Part shown: piece after piece, positions 11,097 to 22,940 of the stretch | Layout: every line of letters begins with the position of its first letter | Position numbering within the stretch: position 1 is the first letter of the stretch | Source: Zymoseptoria tritici IPO323 | Taxonomy: Eukaryota; Ascomycota; Dothideomycetes; Mycosphaerellales; Mycosphaerellaceae | Reading direction: 5' to 3' | DNA length: 64,000 bases | Assembly (NCBI RefSeq): GCF_000219625.1 | Contig: NC_018201.1 | Coordinates: 204,179-268,178 of the forward strand | Translations under genes and position numbers: made by a program | Notes under the pieces: model-generated | Told to the model about the DNA's origin: nothing | Database searches by the model: none | Seen by the model: the letters and a program-made list of their open reading frames with translations, nothing else

Positions 11097-13710
11097 TTAA
11101 ATCGCCTCGACAGACAACAACTCCCCTGCGTACTCGGAGCTCCGCGCGGCAATGAACCCGGCCAGACGTTGCATATGCCTCTCCACTACCTTGAGGCGGT
11201 TGTGGGGCATGGGAACTCGGCGGGCTTCGAGCTGCTTGAGCTGCAGCTCGAGACGAGTGACCTCATCTTTGATAGACCGGTCTTCTGGGCATTGAGAGGC
11301 GAGACGGCGTTGCGACTCGAGATATGACTTGCATGAGTCCAGTCGCTCTTGGCTGTAAGTCTTGCCTTGGTCCGGTTCGTTGTTGGATCCGACTCGGTCC
11401 AGTGCGGCGGAAACGACGGAAGCGATGAGAGCAGCATCGACGAGGAGGGCATTCGCCAGAGCAGTCTTTTCTCTCAGAGCCTTGCAAATCGCTTGGGTCT
11501 GTTCGCGAAGTCGACGGAGGTGTAGGCCCGTGACACGACCGCGGGGTTGAGGGTCGGTGGGTTCGGAGGCCGGGGAGACTACCGAACCGCTAGATGGCAA
11601 CACATCGGCGACAGATGTCAGAGCGCTGTCGGTATCGAGATCGGCATCTCCACTGGGAGCGACCAAAATCTTCAGCGCGTGTTGCCAGATTGGAGGGTAG
11701 GTGGTTGTACCGTCGGGAATGGGTCGTTGTGCGCAAAGGCATGTCAGTCCGGCGACCAGTGACCAGCTTCCGGTGCATGTAGGTGTGAAATCGAGCGCCT
11801 TAGGTACTCCGTCATCGTACTCGGGGAGGTCTCGTTCGAAAGCCTCTTCTGCATCGAGCGCGCTGGGGTCCAAAACATAGGTGATGCATACCGGGACCTT
11901 TCTCCGACAATCCACGTATGCAGCAGCGACTCTTCCGCCTTTGTTGGAATAAATGATGCAGGTGCGCTTGGCAAAGGAGATTCCGGCGGTGTCGTCCAGG
12001 TCACGATATAGGACTGTCAAGTCGTCTTCGGGCCCATCACCACCTACCAGAGCCGAGACGGCATTGAGCCACGCTTCGAGCTCGTGTGGGAGTGGCGGGG
12101 AAGTGGGTGCAGGCCGGGCCTCTTGCAGTTGTTGGGCGAGACGTCGCTTTGCGTGACGGGGATTCTCCGACATGCCATCCGGTTGGCGCTTGTTGCTCAT
12201 GCGCAACATTCGATCGCTGGGGTGGTCCGTGGGGGTGAAGGCCGTTGGGGTGGTCGCAGCGGCAGACTTCGAGGGGGAGGGGTTGGGAGGCTTCGCACGT
12301 ATCTGAGGCAGCGCCATGTCAGTACCATCGCACAACACGGCGGTCTGAGTGGTGAGCTTTGAAGCGTACGAAATGGGTGATGGTGGGGTGCGGCGAGGTG
12401 AAGTGCGGATGGCTGGCCGAGTGGTGTAAGTGAGGAGGCGGCGGTGGTGGGGATTGGGGTGGTGGCGGTGGCGGTAGCGGTGATGCTGGTGGTGATGAGG
12501 AGGATGTAAGTGAAGGAGGTTTTGTTGTTGTTGATAAAAATGGGCAAGACCTACGTACCTGACGCTCGACAGGGAGGGCAGTGCGGGCCGCTTCCGGTTC
12601 CGAATCCGGATCCAGGTCCGGCAGCTCGAATGATGCATTCCACAAGTCGTTGTCGATTCCGTCTCTCATATGCGGAGGGGTCTGTAAGAGAGCACGTCCG
12701 TTCTCGATTGAGAGCGACACTTCCTCCTCCTCCTCCTCCTCCTCCTCCTCCTCGTCGTTCTCCTTCACCACCTCATTGTCCTCCACCACCTTCTCCTCCA
12801 CCCCCTCTTTGTCCTCTCCCAGACTGTCCTCTCCCAGAGTCGAGTGGCCGACGTTGTTTTCCTTCTCATGGTCTCCCAAAGTCGATCCGTCCTCGTTAAT
12901 GTCATCTTCCTTCGCTTTGCTGCTGTCTCCCGCAGTCAAGTCGTCGTCATGAACTTCTTGCCCGTGATCTCCCGCACTCAACTGCTCCTCGTCGTCTTGC
13001 TGATCATCCTGCTCATCCTCATCCTCGTCTTGCTCCTCATCCTGCTCATCCTCATCCTCGTCTTGCTCTTCATCCTCATCCTCATCCTCGTCCTTGGACT
13101 CCTCGTCCAATCCCTCAAGCGCCGTCTCTGCATCCTTCGCTACCCACTCCTTGTCCGGTTTGACGTTTCGCGTCCTCCTGGCCCCCGCCCTCCTCTCTCG
13201 CTGCGCGACCTTCAACCTCCACAGCGCTTTCTTCCGCGACCGCAACTTGATAATCAGCGTCCTCAAGCGGTCCATAAACTTCCTACTTGTGAACATGTCT
13301 CCAAACATGGCGTACACGTGCAGTTTGGGAAACTCCTTCCCCCAGCCCATCGTGCTCGCGAGCGATGTGGCGGCCTTCGTCCAGCCATCTTTCGCATCGA
13401 CACTGAGAAGATCCTCCAAGCGCTTCGCGTCTGCCACTCCCAGCTGATTAACTACATCGCTCTGCGCCCAGTAGTGCGTGTCCGTGTCAACCACCGTAGC
13501 CTCCTCCCACCACCACGCACGGAACACGGCCAGCGGCAGTCCCGGGACGCTGATCGCCTGTCGTTGTATGTGCGCTAGCGTTGTGGCTCCTTCATTTTCC
13601 TCGCCAGAGTCCTCTTGATCGAGGAGTAACCGGATCTGTTCGCGGCGGTCGACCTCGGGTTTGCGGGGTGGGCGTTCGCTGACAGGGCTCCGACGTCGCA
13701 AGCGAGCCAT
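11097..13710 (-). CDS. two-exon gene, hypothetical acidic coiled-coil protein
   Basis: This is the best candidate for an intact gene in the window. Exon 1 runs from ATG 13710 to 12559 (384 codons). A GTACGT donor starts the intron at 12558, with a CTCAG acceptor ending at 12345; an alternative in-phase CTCAG acceptor ends at 12303. Exon 2 runs 12344 to TAA 11097-11099 (about 415 codons). Total is about 799 residues. Residues 1-190 are mixed, with a tryptophan-rich segment (FRAWWWEEA) and a basic patch. Residues about 195-335 are highly acidic Asp/Glu/Gln with a repeated S/L-T-L/A-G-D motif. Exon 2 ends in helices with coiled-coil character (RLREQTQAICKALREKT and LELQLKQLEARR). I recognise no family. 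Acidic stretches of this kind occur in nuclear and chromatin proteins, but a nuclear role is inference. Unlike its neighbours it has no internal stops. Confidence 0.6.
12345..12558 (-). other. predicted intron of the 11.1-13.7 kb gene
   Basis: GTACGT donor and CTCAG acceptor on the minus strand; both flanking exons are in phase 0. At 214 bp it is longer than typical fungal introns. The frame does not stop at once inside the intron, so retention would give a different Pro/His-rich C-terminus near 12319. Confidence 0.5.
12719..12755. repeat. (CTC)n tract encoding poly-Glu
   Basis: A CTC trinucleotide run in exon 1 of the 11.1-13.7 kb gene, read on the minus strand as a Glu run. A related imperfect Asp/Glu/Gln-coding repeat lies at about 12990-13095. 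Confidence 0.9.
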
Positions 13711-13724
13711 GCTACATGTGAGAG

Positions 13725-13915
13725 GGTGAGGTCATGGAGAGGGCGAGGTCGTGGAGAGGGCGAGGTCGTGGAGAGGGCGAGGTCGTGGAGAGGTCGTGGT
13801 GACGGTGCGGTCGTGGTCGCGGTGAGGTGGAGGTTGCGGTGAGAGTGAGGTCGTCGTGAGCGTAATGTCGTCGTGAGCGTAATGTCGTCGTGAGCCCGAA
13901 TCTGATGATGATGTC
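13725..13915. repeat. 18-bp tandem repeat upstream of the acidic-protein gene
   Basis: Units close to GAGAGGGCGAGGTCGTG recur at 18-bp spacing from about 13733 to 13800. They are followed by shorter repeats containing GTGAGCGTAATGTCGTC (13856-13895). The array starts about 15-20 bp upstream of the gene's ATG, so it occupies the promoter/5'UTR position. Confidence 0.85.
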
Positions 13916-13956
13916 GCAGCACCGCAGCACCCGGGAAAACTACAGGAGCATCGGAG

Positions 13957-14127
13957 AAATTATCGCGGCACTACCTACTAGTCTAGATGAAGTTATCTCA
14001 GCATCAAAGAGGTTATCGCAGCACTGAAAAGGTTATCGCAGCACTGGAAGAGTTATCGCAGCACTGGAAAGTTTATCGGAGCACTGCAAGAAGTTATCGG
14101 AGCACTGGAAGATTTATCGGAGCACCG
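13957..14127 (+). repeat. minisatellite family, locus A (TTATCGCAGCACTGG)
   Basis: About eight copies of a roughly 20- to 21-bp unit with core TTATCGCAGCACTGGA, alternating between TTATCGCA and TTATCGGA forms. Three other loci in the window carry the same core (17516-17655, 57622-57735, 58700-58882). Confidence 0.9.
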
Positions 14128-14132
14128 GAGGG

Positions 14133-17100
14133 TCAGGTGTTTCTTTCAAGTCTCCCACCGCCGTCTTGAAGCCGACTACGAGAACATTCATTTTGCACTG
14201 GCATCGCAGGAAAAAAACAGGAATTATATGCAAATCTTCAGTATCTCGGACATGGACGGCGATGTGAAAGAGATTGTCAAGAGTAGATCTCACTGTGATG
14301 TGTTGTTGAAATTTCTCGTCATTCCTTCTTCCTACCCAGCCTCTGGGTCCCGGCAGAGTGGTCATAATCGGAGATGCCGCGGATCTCGATCTCACCTGCA
14401 TTGGTGAGCTGATACGTTCGAGCAAGCAACGAGCTCATCGTGGGCATCAGGGGGTCTTACCGACGACGTGTTGCGAAGGATTCTGCCGAGACTGCAGATC
14501 TCAGAGACTGCAGACAGACCACGGATGCGGAGGGTTTCGGAAACGGATGAACTTCCTATTTCCACCCGGGCATCTTTGCTCTTCGATGCTGCGCGCAGGC
14601 AGCAGGCAATTTCTTCATGCTCGACACCGATCTACTGCATCGCCTCGGGAGAGGAGCGGCGGCCAGCCAGCATTTCTTAGCCAGAAAGAGGTTCACGCAT
14701 CGACCCCCGGTCCTGCATTGCCGCAGACTTGGCCAGCGAGGGCCACTCGGCATCATCAACGGTTCGGAGTTTGGAGCAGCGATCACTCGAACACAAAAAA
14801 TGCCGGAACACACGAAAGCGCCGCCCTCGTCAAGCGGCTATGCGCGCCCATCTCAAGCATCGGCAAGACTGAAGCGGATTCTCAGCGGACAAGCCATGGA
14901 TCGACTCGAGATTGTCGCCGCCGGGGCGTAAAAGCCGTTGCCCGACGTCCGGCAGGATTAGGTACCATTTTCGAAGGTTGGGAGGAGCCCACTAAGCCTT
15001 AATGGAGACGGCTGGGATCTATCAGCATGAACGCAGCTTTGATCATAGGATTTGGTGGGCGCGAGGAAGAGTTTTGATAAGGGAGCGGTGAAGAATAAGG
15101 AATCCAGGAGGCAGTCGGGGAGCGATGGTCGAGAGAAGATAATGTCGGTGGTAGGAGGGATTGAACTTCCGAGTCGAAGGCGGAGCATGACGAGAAGTTT
15201 TGTTACGAATACGGCGATGGAGGTGTGTGTGTGGGAGAGAGGATGGCGGCTGGGCCATGGCTGCAAGTCGTGGGCGGAACAGACCGGTGCGAGGAGCAGC
15301 TTGAGACACCACCAGCACGGATTGCTTTCGAGTGCCCGCAGCCTCGGGGAGGGAGCCGAAAACCGTCCAACGCATGTGTTCCCGAATACCGAATCCGCGA
15401 AGCGAAAGTAGACCAGCAGCTCTCGGAGCACAACGCAGCACCCATCCTGTGGAACCTCTACTGTCGCAAGTCTTTGGGCACTGAGAATCGTTGCGGCCAA
15501 ACCGACGCAAGCATTTCGCAACAGCACAGCGGCGGCGATCTCAAGCAACAGTTAAGCAACATGTATGATTCAGATTGCTCCGGCAATCCGAGAATCCAAG
15601 GAGAAACACTCCTCGCCCAGTGCGGATCATGCGAGCGAACCGCATCCGACCATCAACAAGTACGAAGAGCATCAGGTACAGCCGAGCCGGCTTTTCAGTC
15701 CATCACCCACGCATTGGATCCTCAAACGTTGGAAATAAACATTGGAAACCAGATGCCTCTTGCCCACGGACGACATCTCCACCTCGTCCTCCTCGTGAGC
15801 TTGCCTGCTGTGTCCGATCAGCTTGCTGTCGCGACCCCCTCGGGACAGGCGCAAGGCCAAGGATGTGGGAGCAAGAAATCGAGGAGCTGGAAAATGGCCA
15901 TCTTCTCCGACACGACACGGAAAGCGAAAGTGGATCCTCTCGCTACACAACCAGTCTACGCACGTCTCGGATCCAGCGCCTCTCCGCTTGCCGGCCGAAT
16001 GGCCCCAGGTGTTCAATCTCTTCGCATTGCATCTTCGCGTTGCAGACGTCGGTTCAATGCACTGAAGCTGCGGCGCTGAGGCTGATTTGCGGGACGGTCC
16101 TGCTCAACAAGAATTTGATCGCTGCCCACTGGTTGCTTGCTCAATCGAAGGCGGCCCAGTGGATCTCCGCAATCTCTTATGGAGAGCGTCGAGGAATGTG
16201 ATTAGACCACGCCGCTCCTGTGCCAAGGTCGTCCGCGCACAGCGACTGCAGACTGGACCGTTTGCCAGATGGCGGGCGCCATGCTGTGCCGTCCATATCC
16301 CACGCAGGTCCATCAGGGATCACTGCAGTGGAAGGATTGCAAATGGATCATGCCAAGTTCGGAGACGAAATCCGCCGTGTCAATCCTGAGACTGCACTAG
16401 CAAGCTCCACCACCTTGACTAATGATATATGACTACGGAGACCAGGCTTGAGACCGACTTCGACAGTTAGCATGTTGGGAGCCAAAGTACGATAATTTCC
16501 ATGCACTCTTCTCCGATCGCGACGAGCAGCTCGAGACATTGTACGCCATGCAACAAGGCGAGCCTGAGCTTATCGATCTGGCTTTCCCAGAGAAGAAAAC
16601 AGATGCCCGGAAGAATTGGCTGGAAAATTCTGCACCAACAACGTACTCGACATGTGGATCCACCGTCACAGCCATCCACAGAAGACTCGCCAGGGATGCG
16701 CATACTCAAGCGTCCTCCCGCCTCGCAGAGCCGTCCACTTGGAAGGACTTAGCTGCATTACGGTAGGGGTAAGTCGATAGATAACGACGTCGCTGCATGG
16801 CTACTAACCCGTTTCGCCGGACACCATTGGACCCGAGCACTACATATCTCTTCGTCCGAGCATACTGGAGTCAAGTGATCTTCGGCGCAACCTCGATCTC
16901 GGCGACGCCCAGAACTGGAGGACGCAATGTTCGATTTTGAAGCATTGGACGAGGATCGAAGCAGAACGAGCGGGAACGCCAACGCCAACGCCGCCAGCAA
17001 CCGGAACACTCCTTGCCTGGAATTATCCATAGTCACAAACGATACTGCCCGTCGAGTTGGAAATCAGATGGTCTTGTTTTTTGCAGCATACTTTGTCGTC

Positions 17101-17515
17101 TGACGGCGTCGACTATACTCTTCTAGCCGCGCGAACAATACACGGAACATATCTGCTCTCTTCAGCGCAGCACTCGCTCCAGCTCGAGCCTGGTTCCGCC
17201 ATGCTCCCGGAGTCCTCAATTACTCACATCCGGGCAAGGCCACGCATTTACCTAGTAGCTATCGCCACATTCAGTCTCGTCACCGGTATTCGGATTGGTA
17301 ACACTCGACGTACTCTAACGGCTGAGACCACCGCACGACTTCCGTCAGCCTCCCGTCTCCATCTACTAACCCCTCTCCCAGAAAAGCGCTGTCTAGTCAT
17401 GCCTCCCGGACGCATGCCAGCCCAGCAACTCTCTCCAACTCCATTAAAACGGAAGTGTCGCCTTAAAAGCTGCCACGAACCCAGCCAACAGTGCCAGCAT
17501 CCATGACGACTATAC
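14133..17515. other. unassigned region
   Basis: No gene is recognised. Plus-strand open frames at 14358-15002, 15225-16079 and 15575-16201 overlap in different frames and have biased composition. A minus frame at 14958-15548 is similarly uninformative. Possible decayed coding DNA. Confidence 0.4.
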
Positions 17516-17655
17516 CTTTTATCGCAACACCTGTGGTGCTTGCATACTTTTATTGGAACACCCCTGGTGCTTGCATACTTTTATTAGAACACTCCTAGTG
17601 CTTGTATACTTTTATAGCAACAGCACTGGTGCTTGCATACTTTTATCGCAACACC
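17516..17655 (-). repeat. minisatellite family, locus B
   Basis: Five copies of a roughly 30-bp unit. Read on the minus strand it is GGTGTTGCGATAAAAGTATG followed by CAAGCACC, matching the longer unit form at 58700-58882. Individual units differ at several bases. Confidence 0.9.
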
Positions 17656-20250
17656 AGGTTTGCTCCGAGAACTTTGTCGCAGTTACTTGCCCTGGTGCCG
17701 GGATGCTTTTGGAAAGGCAGGATCGAGGCTTTAAAGCCATGATTACAAATTCACTATCATGGTTTTGATTGCCTATCATCGCCGTTGAGATACCGAATTA
17801 CTGAGCACTGCGTTGTCGGATTCTCACCATGCTGTTCTATGCATCCCCTTACTCACTCTGGCTTGTCGGTCTCGAGGGCAGCACTCTTCCTCACCAACTT
17901 GCACTCACCCCAGCACAAAATCACTATCGCGCACACATACTATCTCTTCGAAAACACCACAGGGATCTTGTCGTACGACACCACGAATATGCCCGGATCA
18001 TCGTCTTGCGACTTCACAATCACCGCCTATCACGTTGTCCTCCGTGACTACAGCGCCAATATGTCACACTCCTGGTTGACCAAGAAGAAGAAGCAGATCT
18101 CATTGATCTACCCAAAGAGGCAGGACTTGGCTTGTAAGTATACCGGGGGAAAGGCAGCGCTCAACGCTGACCCGGACGAATTTACAGGGACTCGGCTTTC
18201 CTCACAGACGGAATCGTGGAGAACCTCGACGAGTTCCTTCTGACCAACGCACCATCACCGCCCGTCCCGCTGCCCCCAGCGATGAAACGGCCGAAACAAC
18301 TATTTCAAGGCACCCACGTCTCTTCTCACCCGAGATGAGCTATCATCTGAGGCCATTATCGTTCGGAAATCCCACTCCTCCATCGACACAACTTCCTCGC
18401 TCCGTCGCCTGAGCGGAAAGATCTTCCATCACCAACCGGGAGCTCCGGAGCCCCAGCTGGTTACGTTGTAGCCAAATGCAGCCGTATCTACGAGCAAGAT
18501 CTCGCGAGGGTGCACTGCGATGCCAAGGAGCTGGCGATGGAGAGATTTAGGAACAGCAAGACGCGGATACTTGGCCGGCGCTCGTCATGCGCTGCTCGCT
18601 CGTCGACCGGTGGTGACAGTGACGGTGGCAGTGAAAGCTGATCCTGTGGCATAAACTCGGCAGCTGCATATCAGCAGCAGCAGCAGCAGCAAGAGGAGGA
18701 GGAGGGAATGCAACCGCAGTCCAAGCGGGCAGGCCGTTCACCATCGCATTCATCGGCATTCCCACCGCCGGCGCGGTTGCCAACATTGTGGTCATCAGGT
18801 GGGCGGGTGCGGGGATGTGTTGGGCGCGGGGAGGTGGTTGTGGTGCTCGCAAATCATCTCTCCCAGCTGCAATCGACCGCTGGTGTCCCGGATGACACGG
18901 CCTTGGTCGAAATCACCAGTAGACGATGCCGCCGTTCTCTGTCCAGCAAAACCAGCGCCACAACCAATACCATGGAATCCACCAGGAGCGGCATCCTCAC
19001 CAACCGTCAGATCCAGCCTGCAAGCACAAGGCCGGGTCTCTCTTCTGGTCCTGTGAGAGGGCGTCGGATCTCCCGCAGAACATTTGAACGTTCGAAGGAG
19101 CTTCTAAAGCGGCTGCTTGGGCTTATAGTGCCGGGGCGACGTCGCCTGTGGCAGAATCCATGGGCCCTTGTCTGCATCACCGTGGCAGCGAAACCGCTTA
19201 TACTTCGGCTTGGGCTGGTATCCTAACTTCTAGGTCGCGGCAGCATGCTAGAGCACGGTGTGGTCCTCGGCGGACAGACTCGTATCCATAGCGCCCACGA
19301 CGACCTACTTCATGATGTCGCCCGTTATCGATCCCAGTCGAGATCCGCTGGCATCATGACCCAGTCCAAGCTTGCGTAGATAACAACACCTCCGGAAGCA
19401 ATCTCCGCCCGGGCAAAAGCGTGGCACAATGTGAAGCGACTTCTCTTCTCTCAAAACTCCCACTTACTAAACGATCGCTCGACTTGGCCTCCGCACTACT
19501 ATGCTACTGGACGCCGCTATGTTCTACTTTATTTTACATCTGCTCTCGCCACAAAGGTGCACTGCTTGCAGCAAAACAGTTTTAAGATCTTAGCTCCTTT
19601 AGCCAGCTCCGGTAGAACTCTATCGATGCGGTACGTTGGTACCTTTCTGGCGCTTTCGCTCCGAATGATGTGTATTATCCTGGGAAAGTCACCGAACAGC
19701 ACAAGCACAAGCTCGGCGGCTGGAGAGGAGAACTTACCAACGATCGCTCGCCTGGAGCACACCACGACTGTGCTGCTGTGTGCCGCTATGTCGGACTCAA
19801 TCGCGGCTGTATCGCCGAGCGGAGTGATGCATAGGATACTATTAGGCTAGAAGAAGTGAGCAAACCACCCACCTCTCTTCTTGCTGTGAAGCTATGCTAA
19901 CAGCTTTCGTAAGAGTTCCGAAGTTCGGTAAAGACCGTTTACTGGAAGTCAACGTTCACAGGTAAGATTCGAGTTTCAGCGACGAAGAAATGAACGACTA
20001 GATCAGGGCCCGACGTTCACCGCGCTGCTCTTCATCGCGTCTCCGACGTGTGACCCAGAACAAGCCGCTGAAGACGCACCGCCAGCTCCTGCCACTACGA
20101 CGCCGCAAGCTTTCCATCGACCATGCTACCAACATCGCTGTTAGCACTGCCAGCGCTATCGCCGAGACGGAGAGCCTCACTGTCGTTTCAGGCACTCCCA
20201 GCAGCCTTCTTGCGGGTATCTCCCATTCGAGTGGAAGATCAAAGCGCGAC
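17656..20250. other. unassigned region with a duplicated coding fragment
   Basis: No complete gene is recognised. It contains copy 1 of the SWL-KKKK fragment (listed separately) and a plus frame at 18708-19226 without recognised motifs. A CAG trinucleotide run lies near 18671-18690. Confidence 0.4.
18058..18150 (+). pseudogene. SWL-KKKK coding fragment, copy 1
   Basis: The plus frame reads SHSWLTKKKKQISLIYPKRQ, followed by DLACKYTG. A diverged relative, SYSWLIEKKKKQDLIDLSKG, is on the minus strand at 21345-21425. The nucleotide match includes AAGAAGAAGAAGCA and GATCTCATTGATCT. The K/Q-D-L-I-D-L arrangement is reminiscent of SAP-like helices, but that is a weak impression. Here the context is open for only about 150 codons. 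Confidence 0.45.
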
Positions 20251-20421
20251 TACAAGTGAGACTTTCACACAAGCCGACACACCCTAACAGGACCGCCTCC
20301 GGACATCCTTGAGATGGAAAAGTCCCTAGCGATCCTCTACAAGTGGGACTTTCACACAAGCCGACACACCCTGACAGGACCGCCTCCGCCTATCTTTGAG
20401 ATGGAAAAGTCCCTAGCGATC
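20251..20421 (+). repeat. 87-bp tandem duplication
   Basis: Two adjacent copies (20251-20337 and 20338-20421), each starting TACAAGTG and containing GACTTTCACACAAGCCGACA, GGACCGCCTCC and ATGGAAAAGTCCCTAGCGAT, with a few substitutions. The period is 29 codons exactly, so an open frame would be kept. It may be a duplicated exon segment. Confidence 0.93.
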
Positions 20422-20559
20422 ATCGGCCGTCTGTCAAGAACACTTCAATCGCTACATCACGGAGCAAGAAGCGGTCAGGTGAACATGGGTCTCCGCTGCG
20501 GTGAGCGCGTGCATTTGGTGTGCGCTTTGATAGCCTTTTTGCAAGAACCACCTCCGTCC

Positions 20560-20880
20560 GGCTTGTGCATGCGACAGCCTTGTCGCCAGAGTCGAACTCC
20601 AGCGATCTCGGCCTCCAGCTTCCGCGTGCGGGTAAGGAATTGTCTCTTCTCTAAAAGTCCTGCTACGAGAGTCGACTCCAGTGAGGTCAGCCTCCAACTT
20701 CTGCGCGCGGAGCGGATAAGGAAGTGTTTCTTCTCTCAAAGTCTTGTTGCGAGAGCGAGTCTGCTACTCTGGCAATCTTGGTTTCCAGCTTCTGTATGCG
20801 GGTGAGCAGGTTTCTCTCCTTCCGGCTTTTGCATGCGGACGAGGATGCATCGCTGCTTCGAACTTTTGCATGCGGTCGGA
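20560..20880 (-). repeat. coding-type repeat with coiled-coil character
   Basis: Roughly four degenerate units of 70-80 bp. On the minus strand each reads like (R/A)xQKLEA/Txx(A/T)xVDSLSQQ followed by a basic/Arg-rich turn; the best unit is RIQKLETKIARVADSLSQQD near 20800-20740. On the plus strand the shared words are GCCTCCAACTTCTGCG and TTCTTCTCTCAAAGTC. A repeated heptad-like helix is visible, but frames switch between units, so the gene is probably broken. Confidence 0.5.
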
Positions 20881-21344
20881 TAGGCAGCCATGCTCGCGCT
20901 TTGGCGGGTACACCCAGGGGTGCGATGCCGACGAGGATGGCGTACGTTGCGGAGGCATAGCGGATATTGTTGGAGAAGAGACTCGAGCGAGACGACTCAG
21001 ATGAACAGCAAAGTGGTCCGAAAAATTCTCCCCCTTCTTCCCAAGTGGCCGCACGCCTCCTCCGCAATTGACGTACGGAAGATTCCATGCGGGGCCGGGG
21101 GTGAACAGGAGGAAGTTTTCGGCAGCGGTGGGAAGGAGATGTCGGCGGTGGGCGGAAAGATATGTTGGCGGTGAGCAAGTCCCGGGATTCGAACGTTTGG
21201 ATTGCCGTATCTCTTCCTCATTCGTGTCCAGACTCATTCCATCCGTGTATCTGTCTCAGCCGGAGCTTCCACGCCCTCCAAACACACCGAAATCGCCTTC
21301 ACACTTCTCAACTTCAAGCCGGCCGGATCACTTTCACCTATCCG

Positions 21345-21425
21345 GCACCCAGCCTAGCCCCTTTGGACAGATCAATGAGATCTTGCTTCTTCTTCTTCTC
21401 GATCAACCACGAGTACGACACCCTT
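21345..21425 (-). pseudogene. SWL-KKKK coding fragment, copy 2
   Basis: The minus frame reads SYSWLIEKKKKQDLIDLSKG, related to the plus-strand fragment at 18058-18150. Flanking sequence is less similar. It is the second member of a small dispersed family of unknown function. Confidence 0.45.
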
Positions 21426-22226
21426 GGTAACGGCGTGATGGGCGGTGAGGATAAGGTTATCGCAAGACGATGAATCGGACGTATATTGGTGGTCGCGTAG
21501 GCGAGGCGATTAATGTCGTATGTTCTTTGTGACGTGCTCTTGGCTTCGTTCTCGCTGAAATCGCTAAAAATTTCCTTCAATCTGTTTCACAACGCCCGGA
21601 ATTCCTTTCGCCTCCTCTACGCCTGACCTGAGGTGCCTTGCTCCCGCTTGTCTTCCTGCCGACACCCCCAACCCGACGAACGGAGTTGCCGCGGATAGAG
21701 AAGAATGGAACAGAGTAGGGAAAACATGCTGGGCCGACGTTACATGTACAACCACGTTGGCTGCCGGCGTGCGGCTCGCCTAGGTATATTCTCGTACAAT
21801 TGACTCACCTGTTACAGTACAGCTACCTTACCTACCTGTGAGAGGCTGGTCTCCCTTTCCTCGTACGACTAATTTACCTGTCCTCGTACATGTAAGTTAT
21901 CTTGGATTCGAGACTGCCCTCGCACAACCAAGTTGCCTGCCATCGTACAACTAAGTTTTCGAAAACTCCCGCAGCTGTCGATGTAAAGGAGGAGGAGCAT
22001 TGCGAGTCCTCGCCGCGTCCATGGCAGATGGCCCTGACTGGCAGCTTTAAGACACCAATCCGGCGTCCGCAAGGTGGATGGGTGGTGGTTATGGGCTGGT
22101 GCAGCTGCATGACTGTTAAAGATTTCTGATCTCGAGCGATCGCACAGCGATGTCCCTTGCCGTGCGAAAATTGGGTCGAACTCCAGCAACCTACCGCCGA
22201 CCTTCGCGGATAAAGCTACGAGGTAA

Positions 22227-22294
22227 TCTCGAGACGTTTCCACGGTCCAGGTACTGAGTCTCTCGAGACGTTTCCGCGGTCCAGGTACTGAGTC
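22227..22294. repeat. 34-bp tandem duplication
   Basis: Two adjacent units beginning TCTCGAGACGTTTCC and ending GGTACTGAG, differing at one base (CCACGG versus CCGCGG). Confidence 0.95.
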
Positions 22295-22812
22295 TCCAGC
22301 CTGAACGTGAAGCCTGCCAAATCGGTTGACGGGCACAAGCAGCGAATTGTGCATCTCACCTTTTGCTCTAAACGGACTCCTACATAGGCATCCAAATTGA
22401 ACTCATCTCGCCAAGTCTCGTCTTCCCGGGACGAGTTCATCAATCTCGGCACCGGCCACCTTTTGATGCAGAAGCGGTACTAAATCAGCTCCTCTCTCAT
22501 TTCGCCATCTTGCCCACTTGCGCGAACCAGTCATTCACCGTCGCTGCAGCACCCTATGCAGCGTCCCTCGAGCTCGTCAATTCCGGCGCAGACGTAGTGT
22601 TTGCATTCGACTGCGTCTGGACAACCAACTTCAGAGCCTTGTGGTCTGTCTCTAGGCTTCGTCGAATTCAAAGAGGTTCCCGCCGTCGTTGCTTGAGATC
22701 GGTAAGGTGCTTTGCATAAGCTTAATGCCGCCGATCTGAAGAAGAACTGTAGTGTCATGGATGGGTGGAAGCCGGAGGTGGCTCCATTTACGGCCGCCAT
22801 GGCCTTGTCGTC

Positions 22813-22897
22813 TGCACCTGGCGCATATTCCATCTCGACTTGGGTGACATTGACCATCTCGCCGTCTTCGTCCACTTCAGCAGGATCAATCTCCCGA
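22813..22897 (-). pseudogene. DPAEVDED coding fragment, copy 1
   Basis: The minus frame reads REIDPAEVDEDGEMVNVTQ followed by VEMEYAPGAD. A second version is at 25540-25690 (ELDPAEVDEDMLNATQIEME). The similarity is at protein and DNA level (CCACTTCAGCAGGATCAA). No named family is recognised. The surrounding minus frame is open from 22914 to 22531. Confidence 0.45.
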
Positions 22898-22940
22898 TTG
22901 CGGCGTGCCTCCACCTCCGCCTCCTCCTTCGCTTCCTACT

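Noticed and set aside
21180..21215. B-box-like CGTTCGAATCCCGGG on the minus strand
   Set aside because: No A box or cloverleaf upstream, and the flanking 7-nt arms do not pair.
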